Assembly (NCBI RefSeq): GCF_001949145.1
Contig: NW_019091360.1
Coordinates: 852,758 to 916,757, forward strand
Length of the DNA stretch: 64,000 nucleotides
Direction: 5' to 3'
DNA from: Acanthaster planci
Lineage: Eukaryota; Echinodermata; Asteroidea; Valvatida; Acanthasteridae
Notes under the pieces: model-generated
What the model was told of the DNA's origin: nothing
Database searches by the model: none
The model's input: only the letters and a program-made list of their open reading frames with translations
Translations under genes and position numbers: made by a program
Part shown: positions 1 through 15,500 of the stretch, in pieces
How the letters are laid out: every line of letters begins with the position of its first letter
Position numbering within the stretch: the first letter of the stretch is position 1

Positions 1-520
1 ATGTACATGTCGCTGTACATCATGTCTGTTCTGAATGTATACAGTGTAATGTATTTCTTTATCTCTATCATGCATGTAGTTGTGAAGAGTTGTTGGTCCC
101 ATTCAATGCTGAAAAAGTTATCACTGCAATGGTAGAAACTCTCAGTTTTGAACATGAAGGGTTCATTTGCTCATTTCCTTAGTCTTTGATTTACATGTTT
201 TTTTACTTGGACAATTCATTTGCCATCATGAACTGAGGTGAACTCTCATACATGTAGAAAAGTGGTTCCATGTAGCATACAGCCTTTGATGTATATAGAA
301 CATTGTACAGGATATTTTACACTATTGCTTCAATCGGAGAAGTACATTCATTACCATACTCCTGTGAGTTACATGTACATGTATCCATAGTTTGTGAGTG
401 CATTATTTTATCTCACTGTTTCTCTTCCTTATCGTGCAACAGACTGAAGGGAAGAGAGTACCACCTTTCATGTAAAGTGTTACTTACATGTATACTTCAT
501 TATTGTGACATTTCGTGTAG
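1..520. other. non-coding stretch, probable SLC4 intron
   Basis: No exon can be supported here. It ends in a pyrimidine-rich tract and an AG at 519-520, the acceptor of the first visible SLC4 exon, so it is most simply the 3' part of an SLC4 intron. The missing N-terminal exons of that gene must lie to the left of the window. Confidence 0.5.
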
Positions 521-3500
521 CTGCCAATATGCAGGCATCAGGAGCATCCACACCTAACTTCATGCATCACCATCACAACTCAGGCACCCACCTGTCTGTA
601 GAAGGCAGCGAAGAGGCTTCGAGGAAAGACAGCAGTGCATCAGCAAGTAATCTCCCTAAAGTGGCTAGTGCTACAAGTATGAAGGTACAAACTCTCTATG
701 TGCTAAATCAACCTGCACCCCAAGTTGCATATCAGCTGTGGGTAGTATTCTCTCACTGACAAAGAGGCAGTTTAGTGGAGATTGTTTTAACAGGGTACCA
801 GGCACACATAAAGACTATACATTCTAACATAACATGCTCACATGTTGCCAAATGTGCAGACATTTACTGGTATAACCCTAACAGTACAAAATACTAAAAA
901 TTACTACTTAATAGTAAAATGTAGTATACATTGCTGTCACTTGTAAGAGGACATGACCATATTGTTATCTGAAGCCATAAGATACAATAGATAAGACAAT
1001 GTACCATACAGTGCTGTGGCATGATGAATGCATGGCTTTATTGTTCTTTGTTTGAGTAACAATGAGGGGTGCCCTAGCCAGAAGAAGTAATTTGTAGCGC
1101 TAGGTCCTTCAGGAGCGAAGACCTAGACCTAGCTCTAAGGCAACAGATTCAGATGCAGCCTCAGACTACTATGTAGTATTTTATAGTACTGAGTTCTGTA
1201 AGCCAAATGATACGCTGGACTGTTAGGGTTAAAGTGAGTTTATACCAAAGACGGACATGTATCATTGCTATCCAAAGCTCAACATCTCTTGTTCCTTTAT
1301 AGAGCAGATAACAAAAAATGCTGTACAAGTGCATGTATCTTTGTGTACAGTCCAAATACATTGCTTTTGATTTTGTCAATTTTTTTCTAGGGATAGTGCT
1401 TGGCATATTTCCTGCCATTGTTATCAAGCCATGACAGTATCAAAATTTGCACTAACCCTAAACCATGGTCACCCCATGACAGAAGCTCAACCTTGAGCAT
1501 GCAGTTAAGCAGCTCCTATCTGCCATCTGATGAACCATCTTGTGTTCTGTTGTACCATTGTTTTCTTTGAACATGAAGAGGAGGTGGGAAATTGATATAA
1601 GGCTAAGGTCATGAATTCAGTGGTTACAATGTATTCAAATCAGTAAAACTGGGCAATATGCTTTCTTATTTGATGTTATGACTACATGACATAAGCAGCA
1701 CCAGCCACCAAACAAGACAGGACTGACAATGAAATCAAAACAGTTGAGGCAGAGTTCTAGAATCAAATTCAACACGAATTTAATCGAACACTGTCTACGA
1801 ACTTTTACAGAAGTTGGGCCTGAGCGACCCAGCATTACGTTGAGGGACATGGACATAGAGAGTCTTAACTCCAGCCCAGTTATAACAATCTTAGTAAAAG
1901 TATTATGTAACAAAATATTTGGAAGATTTATTAAAGGCAAAGAGGGTTATATCGTACATGCCAAGGAACAAAAACGTTCACTGGGCCATATCAATGTTTT
2001 CTTCCAGGCGAGGAGCAACTTCATGCGCAAGATTCCCCCTGGGGCTGAGGCCTCTAATGTCCTGGTTGGTGAGGTGGACTTCCTGTCTCGTCCTATCATA
2101 GCGTTTGTCCGGCTGGCACAGTCTGTCCTCCTAGAGGACCTGACAGAGGTACCTATCCCAACCAGGTTCCTCTTCATCATGCTGGGTCCCCACTGTGAAG
2201 AAGAGACCAAGTACCATGAGATCGGTCGCTGCATTGCCACACTCATGTCAGATCCGGTCTTCCATGGTGTCGCCTACAAAGCCAAGACAGTAGAGGACCT
2301 GCTGGCCGGTATTGATGAGTTCATGGATCAGGTCACAGTCTTACCTCCTGGTGAGTCCTGGCTCTTCCAGGGGTTTGCCAGATGAACCACAACAAGATTG
2401 CACAGGTCTAGTCTAATTCCACAGACCTTGTTAACAAATAAAGAAATGATAAGATGCCAGATCTCTAGTCTTCCTGAGGCCCGGCAACAAGCTCTGCTGG
2501 ACCTGTTGAGGCCATTTTATGGCCTGCTGTTATAAAAATATTGACTGCTTAGAGTGGTGCAGTAAAAACTGGCCTCCCAACGTGAGCCGTGAAGCAGGCC
2601 AGAGACAACCACTGTTTGAATTTTGTACACCAAATTTTTCTTTTCTGCAAGTTGACAACATATAATGAGGGAATGCTTTTTTCCCAACTCATTTGGGCAG
2701 TTAGCTTCACTTGTTCAGCATAACATTACCATTTCAAATTTTCAAATTTGGAATGTGAAAAAGGAGGCTTAAAAGCACTTTCCATTAACCATTAAACAAC
2801 TCTGTTGTTCTAAACTATTACAGGTGTTTGGGATCCAGACATTCGCATTGAGCCACCTAAAACAGCGCCATCTACATCCCATCGGCTAAGCAGTATCCAA
2901 CCAGCTAATGGCCACATTGAAGGATGCGAGGAAGAGAAGAAACATGAAGGATTGGATTTCACTGGAAGGTAAAAAGTTACACATTGGTGCAGCATGACTA
3001 GCTCATCACTGTAGCTCCACCAGGCACTGTCGCACTATTTGTTCTCAATTTTTACTCAAGATCTTTTGTCGTCTTACCCAAGTAGGGTTTTCTTTTAATT
3101 CCATCGAACTCATACTTAAGTGTGTTTATAGCAACAGCCTGTAAGTGAACTTTCAAAGTCTCAATCATGCTTAACAGAAACCATATTTCTCTCTTAATTC
3201 AGTGTACTGTTGAAGGAAACTGGCTTTTTTGTGTTAGGAAAAAATAAAGTTGGCCCTTCACATTTCAAGTTGGGAATTTGGACTCGTTCATTAATTCAGG
3301 GTAGAGATGTCAACAAATTTTAGAATACCATGGGAGTGCCAAATTCTTTCATGTGTTAAGAGTGAACCCCAGGACAGCAATCAGCAGAAAAATAACAAAG
3401 AAGAAACAGGTTCAACTTATAACAAGATTTGGAACCAGCCTTTCAGAGAATGCAGTTATGTGTGGAATGTCAAGTGGTCAGAGACCATTCAGATCTTAAT

Positions 3501-6500
3501 CCTAAGCCAACACTGAAAGGGCATCTGCATTGTAAGTTTGCATAAAGAAAATGAATGATCTGTACTGAGTAAATGAAGCTTTGCAGCCATGAAACAAATA
3601 CATGTGTAGTGAATTTGTAATTATCTCCAGTGTGACACCATCATAGTCACAACTTGTCATTGGCTGTGTCACAGTTCAAGTATACACATAACTGGATTCT
3701 TTTCTTTCTTTTCCATTAGACCATTTGGTGGGCTTGTTGCAGATGTTAGACGTCGACTTCCACACTATCTGAGTGACTACAAGGATTCTCTTCACTTACA
3801 GTGTCTTGCCTCCATCTTCTTCATGTACTTTGCTTGCATCACTCCTGTCATTACATTTGGTGGGCTGCTTGGCGAAGCAACTAACAATCTCATGGTATGT
3901 AAGAGATGCAAAACTTGGAGTTATAGACAGGACCATTGGGTCAGGCAGTTGGACAAGTCAGGAGATTTGTGACACGGATCCACTGTGATATTCAATTGTA
4001 GAAACTGACAGAGGAATGTACTGTGTACTTCTTGCCCCAAGTGCAGAAACATTCCACCTCTTTTTCCTCAACCTCTGTAATATTATGTGTCTGGAGCCGT
4101 TGTCAAGGAAACAATTTAAAATCTCAAAAAATTGTACAGTATACAGTTTACCAAAACTCTTTTCTTGAACTAAAAAAATAAGCATCTTAGAGCATAAGTC
4201 ACATTTCTAGCCATGAGAATGTTTTTAGGTAAGCATTCTTAAGGATAGAAAAGATACAAAGTTATTGTCTAAGTTTTCCATTTATATGGTTACTTTACAT
4301 TCAAAGAGTGCTTCGGATAACAAAACAGACCTGTTTTGTGGACTTTTGCTTGACTTGGGCCGAGTCCTTGAGGATTTTGGCCGTAGTCCAAGTCCACAAA
4401 ACAGTCCAACAAAAAGCAGACTTGAGTCTGAGTTAAGACTCAAAGACTAGAACACTGGTAACATACCAATCTGAAGAGGACAGCACATGTACTTGGTAAA
4501 AGTTAAAAACTTGTTTTCCTTTCGTGACAGGCCACATTAGAAGGTCTACTCGGGTCAGCCATTTGTGGAGTTGGATTTGCATTGTTCTCAGGCCAGCCAC
4601 TGACTATTCTTGGGAGCACAGGCCCTATTCTCATTTATGAAAAAATCCTGGTTGCCTTCTGCCAGTAAGTGTTTGCACGGTATTGCTGAACACATTCATT
4701 GATGTAGTTGAAGCGTTGGATTTTTAAGACAGCTGTCATTTCTGTATTTTTTATTTGGTCATTTATTTGATTCATTCTCAATAATTGTGGACAGACTTTA
4801 TCACTGGCTATCTACAGAGACTGCAAACAAATTATTCTCTGTATCACTTGACCCATAAGCCAGTTGGAATAATTTGCCTATTGATAAAGTGCCTTTGCTG
4901 TGTGAAGTTCACTACTGTCAGCTTTTTCAGGCCATGCTACCTTTGTACAATCTCAGTGGAGTAGTATGCTCCATTGAGTCTGAAAAAAATATGAAATTAA
5001 CTCTGGAGAGATGTCCAAGGCTACTTGAATTAGTCAGAGGGGAAATTTGAAGAAAAAACAGGCAGAAGAGGGGACTGCATTTTCATTATGGGTCAGAAAT
5101 TATGCAGATATACATTCATGGCATGTCTTAAAGCCTGCCTGACATCCTCTGATTTTATCTTTCAAATGGTCTTCAGATTATCCAGGTGATCAGATGTATA
5201 GATCATAAAGGTTTACACTGAGAATCAGACCAATCTAAGCCCCAACAACTTGATGAAATCAGCAATTTTTTTTGTACATCCGATGTCACTGTATCTGAAA
5301 ATAGTGGATAGATATGCAGGCAGCTCTCTTGATTTCACAAGATGCAATATTAGGTTACATGATGGCAGCCCTCATGAAAGCAAATGGCTGAATGGACAAA
5401 TTCTCTCTGGAATTGAATTGATCTGTGGCAAAGCTTTGCATATTCCTGTGATACGACTGGAACAATGGTTTGGGTATGCCAAGTTGGCCAAGATGGGTTT
5501 ACACACTGTCAATGCATGTAGTATAGGTATTGCAGTTTGTGATGAGACCTTTACATAGCCCAGAACAGGCTTCAAAATACCCACTGCCCCAGTAGAATAA
5601 GGCCAATGATTTCTAACATTGGTCGTGCACCATTGATGCTTGTGCAAGATACTGGTGCAAGAACAGTTGTCAAGTGTTGTGTGTTTTTTTTTTCCCTGAC
5701 ATATTCATAAACAAAGTCACAGGTCAAAGCTGGTATTTACAAGTCAAGCCACAAGTCACAAAAATGGCGACTCGAGTCCGACTTGAGTCCAAGTCACATG
5801 ACTCGAGTCAGCAACTCTGCAAAGCAGACATAAAGACAAAGTACTGGTCCTACAAACTAAAACATAATGCAAGTGTAATTTTTTTTACACAAAGGTACTT
5901 ATGCATGTTCAACCATGTGTATAACGTGCATGCTATATTTTTTCCTCTCCAATTCCATACAGCAGTGCATATGCTCTCATGGGAAGCCTGGAATCCTTAT
6001 GTTCATGTACAGATTGACATACAGGCAAATCGATTTGAATTAATATGAAATATAACTACATTTGTACAAACATTTAAAAACCTTTGGTATTTTTATGAAG
6101 CTTTACTCTCATGACTCTTAATTTAATAAACATTGAATTTGCCAACTTTACCGGTTAGGTCAAATGAGCTGGATTACCTGTCATTTCGCTTTTGGATCGG
6201 CTTGTGGACTTGCCTGATGGTTGTCATCCTGGTGGCCTGTGATGCCAGTGCTATGGTCAAATACTTCACACGCTTCACTGAGGAGAGTTTCTCTAGTCTG
6301 ATCTCTTTCATCTTCATCTATGAAGCCATCCACAAACTCGTCAAAATTTATGAAACTAACCCAGTGGAAAAGTAAGAATTTGACATTCTGAGATATTTCA
6401 AAGTACTACTTTTGTCTAGTATAATAACGGGATTGTGTTTAAAGGTTGTTGAAAAGAACCAGGGAGGAGATTCCTTCCTCTGTGATACAACTGAGAATGT

Positions 6501-9500
6501 TTAGTCGGTTTTATGTTTGTGGGTTCATCATTGGTTTGTTCTTTGGGTCATAATGTTAGTTCAGGGATACGGTTAGTCTCTTTAGGTCGATCAGTTAGTC
6601 TTCTGTGGTCATATCTTTTGGGGATTTGTGGTATTCTTTTGTTTTCATGCCATTTGTTTTGGTTCCCCCTGTATCATTGCGGGAAGGCTTTTTTTTTCTG
6701 TTTAGTTTTTTTCTTCCCTTACTGCTTTTCTGCATAGTTGTGGTAAAGTCCATCAGCCTATTAACAGGTGTGGTTTTCACTTGATTATTATATGGTGTCC
6801 TTGAAGGCTGTCAAAAGTAGACCAGACTGTGCTGACCAACATGGAGTTCAGACCAAATGGCCACAGTACTGAACATTTGCCATTAGCTGTACATGTATGT
6901 AGCTGATTTCTAACTTCCTTTTACGTTCTGTGGTTGCTTTCAGATGGTCCAATGAGACTGCTGTATATGAGTGTGACTGTGTGGTGGAGAATTCAACTCT
7001 AGATTGGTTGGACAAAAAGACAGATGATTGTGATAAGATCAATGGCACAGCTATGGGCAATTACTGCGATCTCCATGTACCAAAAAATGATGTGTTTCTG
7101 ATGTCTGTCATCCTGATGCTGGGCACATTCGCCATAGCTTTCAGCTTAAAAAAGTCACGCAATACACCGTATTTTCCAACAATAGTGAGTTGTTGCTTGC
7201 TTTGCTCCCTGTTGGGATGAAAGGAGGGCTAAAATTTTTTTATTGAGGTGTTTGTTTTTTGCCATCTTGCATAGAGGGCAGACTTTGGAAAAGAAAACAC
7301 AAAAAGACCCCATAGAGGCCCATTTACAAATCAATAATGGACATTATTGACGGACAGTGATGTGCCACATGACATGTTGCATTTCTGCCCAAGGCAGTGT
7401 GCAAATCATTATGTCACAGACTGTCCACATGGACACAAGGGCCCCACAGGACGAATCAAAGGTACAGTGAAGCACTCAACCATGCCAGGCAGTCTGTGAT
7501 GCCATGCCTAAACAAAACTAAGGATTGGTCGGAAGGCACTATTTCACCGCATTATCTTTGAAAAAGCACTCAGGTGTCTTAAACACATCTCCCCATCATG
7601 TGGTTTGTCTGCTCATGGTGTAAACAGTCCTATTGACAAATCTGGCCAAAAGAAGTAGAAGCCATTAATGTGGGGTCATTCTGTTGGCACGCAGGTGGTA
7701 TGTGCATATGTCATTCCCCTCTGACCAGTAGGGTGTCTTGACTTGCCAAAGTATGCTTATGCATTCAAGTCAAGACATCAGTGTGAGTGCAGTGGCCACA
7801 CAAGAATGGCATCTCTTCAGATTTGTCTATAGACCACTGTGTTTGAAATTGTTTGCCGTGTGGAATATCATTTACTACTGGCTGTGTAAATGCTGCATGA
7901 GGGGTATTAGATATATTTTTATTTCCGGACCTACAGGCATCAAATGATATTTGCTCAAACAAAAAGTAGCATAATGCCCAGTAACAAAAGGGTTCATTAT
8001 ATTAGTTCTGAAATATGTTTACCCGTCAGTGAATTTTAGGAAATGTTATAAATTGTCAGATCTTTCTGAATGATTAGACTCTAATGGCACAAAACAACAT
8101 AGGCACTTTCTTGGAATAATTGGCCACCCGTTTGTTGTGAAATATTCAAAGTTAGATTTTTAATAATATTTAACATCTTATTTTCTTACACAGGTTCGCA
8201 CAACAGTAAGTGATTTCTCAGTATTTTTGGCTGTTCTAATAATGATTGGAGTTGATATCCTGTTTGGAGTAAACACACCTAAACTTCACGTCCCAAGCAC
8301 CTTCCAGGTAAGTTCATTGTCGAGTCAGTTTAGTTCATTTGAAAGTCAATATTGCATGTGGGCTTTTAGCTTTACATGTTGGGCTCTCACCTACGTTCAT
8401 TCGCTTCTGTAAGCACATTAAAAAATACCTCAGACAGTTTACCTATTCTTGTGGGTTGAGAGCCCACCATGCAGATGGTGTAAAATATATGATAAAAGTA
8501 CCAACCGGTTGAAATCATTTCTTGGTTTTGTATAAAATGTTGACTCCTATGTTGTGGGCTCTTACTCACATACATGACATCGTCACTAAAGTTATTTTTG
8601 GCGGAGTCCATTATCCTCCCCAGGCCCCTATGCTAGTTTAGAATTGTTTCATTATACTTTGACACCTTTATTAAAGATGACTTATTGATTTCAACAGCCC
8701 ACATCCTCGGAGCGGGAAGGCTGGCTTGTCCCTCCATTTGGAAAGAACCCATGGTGGACAGCACTAGCTGCGTTTCTACCAGCCCTCCTGGCTCTCATAC
8801 TAATCTTCATGGATCAGCAGATAACTGCAGTCATTGTCAACAGAAAAGAAAACAAACTCAAGGTAAAGACAACTGGCTTAAATCTCAGCATTAACCTTGG
8901 AAAGACTTTCAGAGACATACCACTTGAACTGATTGTCCTTGCGGAGTAACCCTAAAAGTCCTGATCCTCCAATTTTAATATGGTTTTGCACGCACCTTAG
9001 TTGACACTACAGGGTGATCGTCAATTACACTGCTGTTGAAGGGATTGACCAATCAGAATTCAGAATATTCAACTTTGCAGAGAAATTACTTTCATGAAAA
9101 ACTACCGTGTAGTTTTAGTTGACTAGTTGGAAGGCATTTTAACTGTAAAAAGAGCTGCCCAGGCGCGGGCTAAATTCTGCCCTTTCTCCACCCCACCTTC
9201 CTCACCCCATCTCAGGTATCCCACGCCTGATCTTTTTACAACTTGACTTGCATGTGAAAAGCTTCGGGAGTAATTCCATGAAGTTTCAATTTAATCCAGC
9301 ACAGGTTTATAATGGCTATTTATACTGGCCCAGAAAAAAATGTATTGTGGCAATTTTGGAGAATAGGTCGGGGGGGTTAGCATCTAGCTATTTTAGAGTT
9401 CCTATTGTAAGCATTTCTTTGAAACAAATGTTCCCATTACATGTTATCCTTAAATAAATTCTGATTTTTTTACTTTAGTAAATTTGTAAATAAGAATGCA

Positions 9501-12500
9501 TTACATGCTGAGGGGCATGAAGGTGAAATGGAAAATTCACATTTGTCCTAGAAATGCGAACTGACTTTTAAGCTCAAACCCATCCAAAATAGTGTGTATG
9601 TGTACATGTATGTGTCCTTGTCAGAACAGGTTATTCTTGTCAGTTCATGCAGTAGGTATATATAAAAAACTGGAGATATGTGAGCTCATTTTCAGCTTAA
9701 TGTTCTATCTGGCTTTGTGTTTGAATAGAAAGGAGTTGGCTACCATTTAGACCTTTTGGTGGTTGGATTGTTACTGGGTCTGTGCTCTATTCTGGGCTTG
9801 CCATGGTTTGTAGCAGCGACCGTCTTATCTATCAATCATGTCAGCAGTCTCAAAGTGGAGTCTGAGTGCAAGGCTCCGGGGGAACGACCTAAGCTGATTG
9901 GCTGCAGGTAAGCCATTACTGGTATTGGGCCCTTCACATATTTTAGCCCTTTCTCCCTGTGCATATATGACGTTGCCCCCTAGATCCCCCTCCTCACACA
10001 CTACGCATACGTTGATGATATAGGAACCATTGGTTAAGTCTTCGATAGGGTTTGGAGGAAGCCTTGATGAGAAAATGCTGGTTAAGGTTTGACAGAGAAT
10101 AAACAGAAAACTTGCACATTTTCTTTTTGCAGTCGTATTTATTGTGGTTGCACATACAAACACCATATAGGTGAGTGGATGTCAGTATACTGGTGCCTGG
10201 TTTCTTGTATGCAAGACGCGGGCATGGCACACAGCCTGCTATGCTGCCTATGTATTATACAAGCAGCCCCTATCCTTCTGGTCTCATACCTGGAGATAAA
10301 GCAACTGATCAAGGACAACAGAAATTGGTGTTGTCTGAAAGTCCATGCGGTTGGATATCAGATGTTCTTCATTCACATATTAAGTCTCAGTATAAGTAGG
10401 CGTGTTCAGTTATATTGGCAAAAGGCATATGAAGTCAAACCCTCATGTATATAACTCCTGAAAACGTGGCTGTTGCTTGGTTGATCATGTGTCGTGAGTT
10501 ATTCATTCCAAAGGCACAGCTGCACTGCAAAAACAGAAGTTTGGATGCTTGGTGCCTCGTAAATTGAACATCTCATTGCCATGTAATTAGCATTACAGTG
10601 TATATGGTGCCATACTGCTCTTCATTAACCCTGACCCCCTAGGCTCTTGCACTAGAAAGCATACTGAACCTCACAAAATCCAACAANNNNNNNNNNNNNN
10701 NNNNNNNNNNNNNNNNNNNNNNNNNNNNNNNNNNNNNNNNNNNNNNNNNNNNNNNNNNNNNNNNNNNNNNNNNNNNNNNNNNNNNNNNNNNNNNNNNNNN
10801 NNNNNNNNNNNNNNNNNNNNNNNNNNNNNNNNNNNNNNNNNNNNNNNNNNNNNNNNNNNNNNNNNNNNNNNNNNNNNNNNNNNNNNNNNNNNNNNNNNNN
10901 NNNNNNNNNNNNNNNNNNNNNNNNNNNNNNNNNNNNNNNNNNNNNNNNNNNNNNNNNNNNNNNNNNNNNNNNNNNNNNNNNNNNNNNNNNNNGGTACCAA
11001 ACCTGCCGAAACCTCACAAAACCTGCTGTTGGAGTATGGCAGGTTTTGGGCAGTTAGGTTTAAAAATAGCAAATGATAGCAATAAAAGCGAAGCACTGTT
11101 CCTTGCAACAAATTTATAAAGGTATTCATCAATGAGAAAAGTGTGATGGATTACTTTTAAACTATGTTTAAACCAGCTGTGGGCCCAGCAACGATAATGG
11201 ACATCTTTGGCTCAGTCCATTATCATAGCCAATTTAAGACCGTCCCATTACACTTCTACTTCCTTATTGAAGCACAATTGATACAGGACTTGACAATTTC
11301 TTGTTGAATTTGTACAAATTATTCTATTTCCACAACTCAACACAAACAGTTTTTGTATCTCTCTTTCTCCTAACATTCAATGTGATTGTTTGATTGGTTT
11401 TGATAGAGAGCAGCGAGTGACAGCATTGATTGTATTCATTCTGATTGGTTTAGCTACACTCATGACTTCTGTTTTATCGGTACGTATCCACTGTCTTATA
11501 CTTACGTGCATTCTTTCCTACATACAAGGACATAAATTCATGTGGAGCTTTTCAGACAGAATTTATCATCCTGCTTACTCGTGGATGTTTGTGAAATGTA
11601 ATTGTCAAGAAATTGTTTATGTTGTAGCACTAAGTGGATCTAACTGTGTGCATTGTTGCATGTATCTGTCAGTGGTAAGGGGGATTTCTGCTTTTAATTG
11701 TAGTCTTTTTCTGTTTGTTTTCCAGCTTATTCCAATGCCTGTGTTATATGGGGTCTTTCTCTTCATGGGTATCTCCTCATTAGCTAATGTGCAGGTATGA
11801 TTTCGTATTTGGAATAATTCTGTATAACATTGAAAGTTCACTTGTTTTCAGATTTGAAGCAGGTTTTGGGAACTTTCAGCATTTTGGGTCCCTGTAGTGT
11901 TGTATCTTGTATTTCTCAACATGGGAATGCGTTTTTGCATTCTGGTGTGTGCAATGTTTTGTCTGGTATCCAGTGTGATACATACTAGAACTTGCTTCCA
12001 TACAAGCACAAACCCACAGACGTTGCATGTGTGACTCCTACTGATGTTCCAAAATATAAGCGTTGTTTCCAGCAAAGCCATGTTTGGGAATCAAGTACTT
12101 TTTTCCTCACCTTTCACCTCTGCAGTCCGGGTTCAATTTGTGGCTGAGTCCACATATGGATTGAGTTTGCAGGCCCTACCTGAGTCCTTGGGTTTTACCC
12201 ACAACATTCTCCTGGAGTTTTCCTCCCACATCTAAAATTGTAACTTCTTCTCATTGTCTCCTCTCTACAAGTTTCTTCAGGCTTGCGAGCCACAGTGGCT
12301 TGGGAGTTTTGAGGAATCCTTGGTTTCATAACCAGAAAAACTTAATAGTAATATTGTACAGTTGGTTTTCTTGGAATTCCATATAATTGTGCTGACAAGG
12401 CACGTACACCAAGTTGATATCTGTTAAGTATGTACCTGAAACTGCCAGAATATGCTAGAAATTATTCTATCCAATGCTTAATTTGAATGCAATAAACGAT

Positions 12501-15500
12501 TATTTATGCACCTAAATTTGGGCCCTTCCTGTAAACTCAAATGAGGAAAATTATATCACAGACATGTATGCCGTTGCCATTGCACATGCCAAATGCTAAA
12601 CTGGTACATTTGTATATAAACTGAGAGTTCAATTTGTCTCATTATGAAAAGATAAAACTTAGGTGGAGTGAATTTTGTCCTTCATTGCCTAATGTAATTT
12701 TCAGTGGACTGCTGATTTCTTCCTTTGGGAAAATGAAAAATGCATTTTAGGTGAAGTTTCCTGACAGAGATCATTATATTTGTTACAATGACTTCACCAA
12801 ATTGTCAAACCTGGTCAATTTTGCCCCAAAATAGAATTGTGAAAACCGACAATATTCAACCAGATTTGTCTCTTCATGAAAACAGCAATGATATTAACCA
12901 TGCAATGTAACTTTGATGCATTTTTCCTCTATGTTATAGTTTGTGGACCGTTTACAGCTGTTTTTCATGCCCCCCAAGCACCAGCCAGATTATATCTACC
13001 TTCGTCATGTTGGACTCCGCCGAGTACATTTGTTTACAGCCATCCAGCTGTCATGTCTTATCATCCTCTGGGTCATCAAGTCAACTGATGCAGCTCTGGT
13101 GTTTCCCATCATGGTGAGTCATTTGCTCTGTCAGTGGCTGTCCTTATATATTGACCCTGTGACTAGAAAGGTCCCAAAGTTATCCCAAGAAAGGGTGTGA
13201 TATTTGTTCTTAGCAAATGTTAGGCTTAAAGCAGCCATGGACAGCCAGGAACAGTCGTATGACAGAATTACGTCCAAGGAGTGGGTTTTAACCCCAGTCT
13301 GAAAGTTTGCAAATATAAAATAGTTTGAGGTAGGATAGTCGACATCGACATCTCAAGTTCTTGAGACAAATCAAATGATCAGACATTATATTTGTTTTGC
13401 TACATGTATATATATTCATACATACCTAGTCACAATTATAATTGTAGGCACTTATTTAAAACACTCATCAAGTACATCAGCATGTATGTTTGCTGCCTTA
13501 TTGTATGTGTAGCCAGGGCAACTATTGCACATGCATATTTCATTTATTTGGTTATATCAGCAAGTGGATTGTGTAGCCCATTCAGGCTACCTACACTCTA
13601 CTCCATGCATACTTGTGGCATATCAAGTTGGCAGGGCACTGTTCAGTGAGGGAAAAGTACACTAACAAGTCCATTGGAAATAAGGCTTGTTTTGGGGTGC
13701 CAACAAGACGAACTTGTTTAAGAGTTTGCAATTTTTCTTCAAGTTTTTTTCTACAGGACTATTACTTTTTGGTAAATCTCCATCTAACACGAAATATGAG
13801 CAGATACAGCAAAGTACAAAACTGAATTTAGGTGCTGTGAATTTTATTTGGAAATAATCGCAGCTTGAACTGTTACATTTTAGGTGCTGGCTGTTGCAAT
13901 TGTGCGTAAGTTGATGGACCATGTCTTCTCTCAACGTGAACTGGAGAATTTAGATGATGTGATGCCTGAAATTGTCAAGAGAGCTAAGCATGACCAGAGG
14001 AAGGCTGCCGAAGAAGAAGTAGCCAAGACTGGGGTAAGGCATTTAGGGACGCATACAGCATACTTACCACCAATCCTCAAATGCAACTCTTTGGATAACT
14101 GGCACAATATTTGCACCATACACTTTGCTGTGATTTAAGTTCTTCTTTACAACTCTCAAAGGCTTTGTCTTAGAGCAGTGACCAAGTCAGGGTATCACAC
14201 CAAGTCGACCTGCTTGGACCTGCCTGACAGCATGTGTGTACAAAAACCAGCGAGGACCATTGCAGGTTGAGGGTGTGTGTTTCACTCCCTGCTGTGGCAG
14301 ATGAGGTTTACACGCTGTCTTGGAAACTAGAAAATCACCAAGGTCTACACAAAGTTACATTGAGTTACAGTGCACAATCACCAGCAAAGAAAAGACAGGC
14401 TGGTGGGGCGTTTTCCAGCTGGTCTCGTTCAGGTGCATGGTGCACATGCGTGGACCTTGCATTCAAGCAGAAATTGGTCCTGTGTGTTAAGTGCATCATA
14501 AGCAAAATGTGCCCGAATCTGTACATGTGCATGGTGGGTTCCCAGCAAAAAACTGTCCTGGCTATATAAAAGATGACCTTTCTTGTTCCTACCCTGAACA
14601 GATAAAAAAATTCTGCTGATTAAAAGCATGTCCAAATGAACAAGAGTCTGCAATTCCTACTGTTTGTGAATGGTGTGATAGTTTGGAACATGTCAAGGAG
14701 CTGGTTAAGTATCCCATTGTGTGGGGCAACCATGCATGATCCTGGATTTCAGGCCACACCTCTTAAGTTTTATAAGCATTTAACAGTAGTAACTATTTTG
14801 CATTGGGGGTTGTGTAGGACGCCATCGTTGACGGCCGTGTTCAGCTACCACTCGCTGGAGGCAATGTCCTGACAATACCTGTGGACAAGGTGCAATTCCA
14901 TCACGAGTCCGGCACCCTTAACATCTCAGAAGAGATGGCTAAGACTGGTATCTGGAAGACATTAGCATGCAACGCTAGGGAGAAAGCAGCAGCGGCCGAA
15001 CGCAAGAAAGCCAGTGGAAGGGATGAAACCGATGCGTATGTATATTGCTAATCAACAGTTGTGTATAGTAAAATCCCATTTTCGATAGAATACTCTTCCG
15101 GATTCAAAGTCTTTGTTTCCACATCCCAAGCTGCTCTTCCATTGATTGCATACCTTAAACTGTGATTACGATGCTCTCATTTTGATGTTTTCATGGGTGT
15201 CATTGGCGCTCCTATGCCCTTTACCTTGCCCATGCCTTGGTACTGTTGATAGCAATAGAAACCTGCACCATGCATGGTTGCTCGTAGATTTTCTCTGATT
15301 TATTTATTGGGAGGAATTCCGTGCAATAAACAATAATCGTAAAGTTCAGTATAGTTTGAATACAGTATTAGGAAACTGATCACAGTTTATTTAAAATTCT
15401 TTGACCATAGTTTAAAAAATCAGATTAAAATAAAGATTGCAAACTAAAGAAAATTCTGATTGTTTAAATGTGTGAAGATGTTGACAAACAAGTTTGCACC

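Noticed and set aside
860-1250. Inverted words GGTATAACCCTAACAG (about 870) and CTGTTAGGGTTA (about 1221)
   Set aside because: Pairing is short and does not extend into the flanks, so a foldback element could not be supported.
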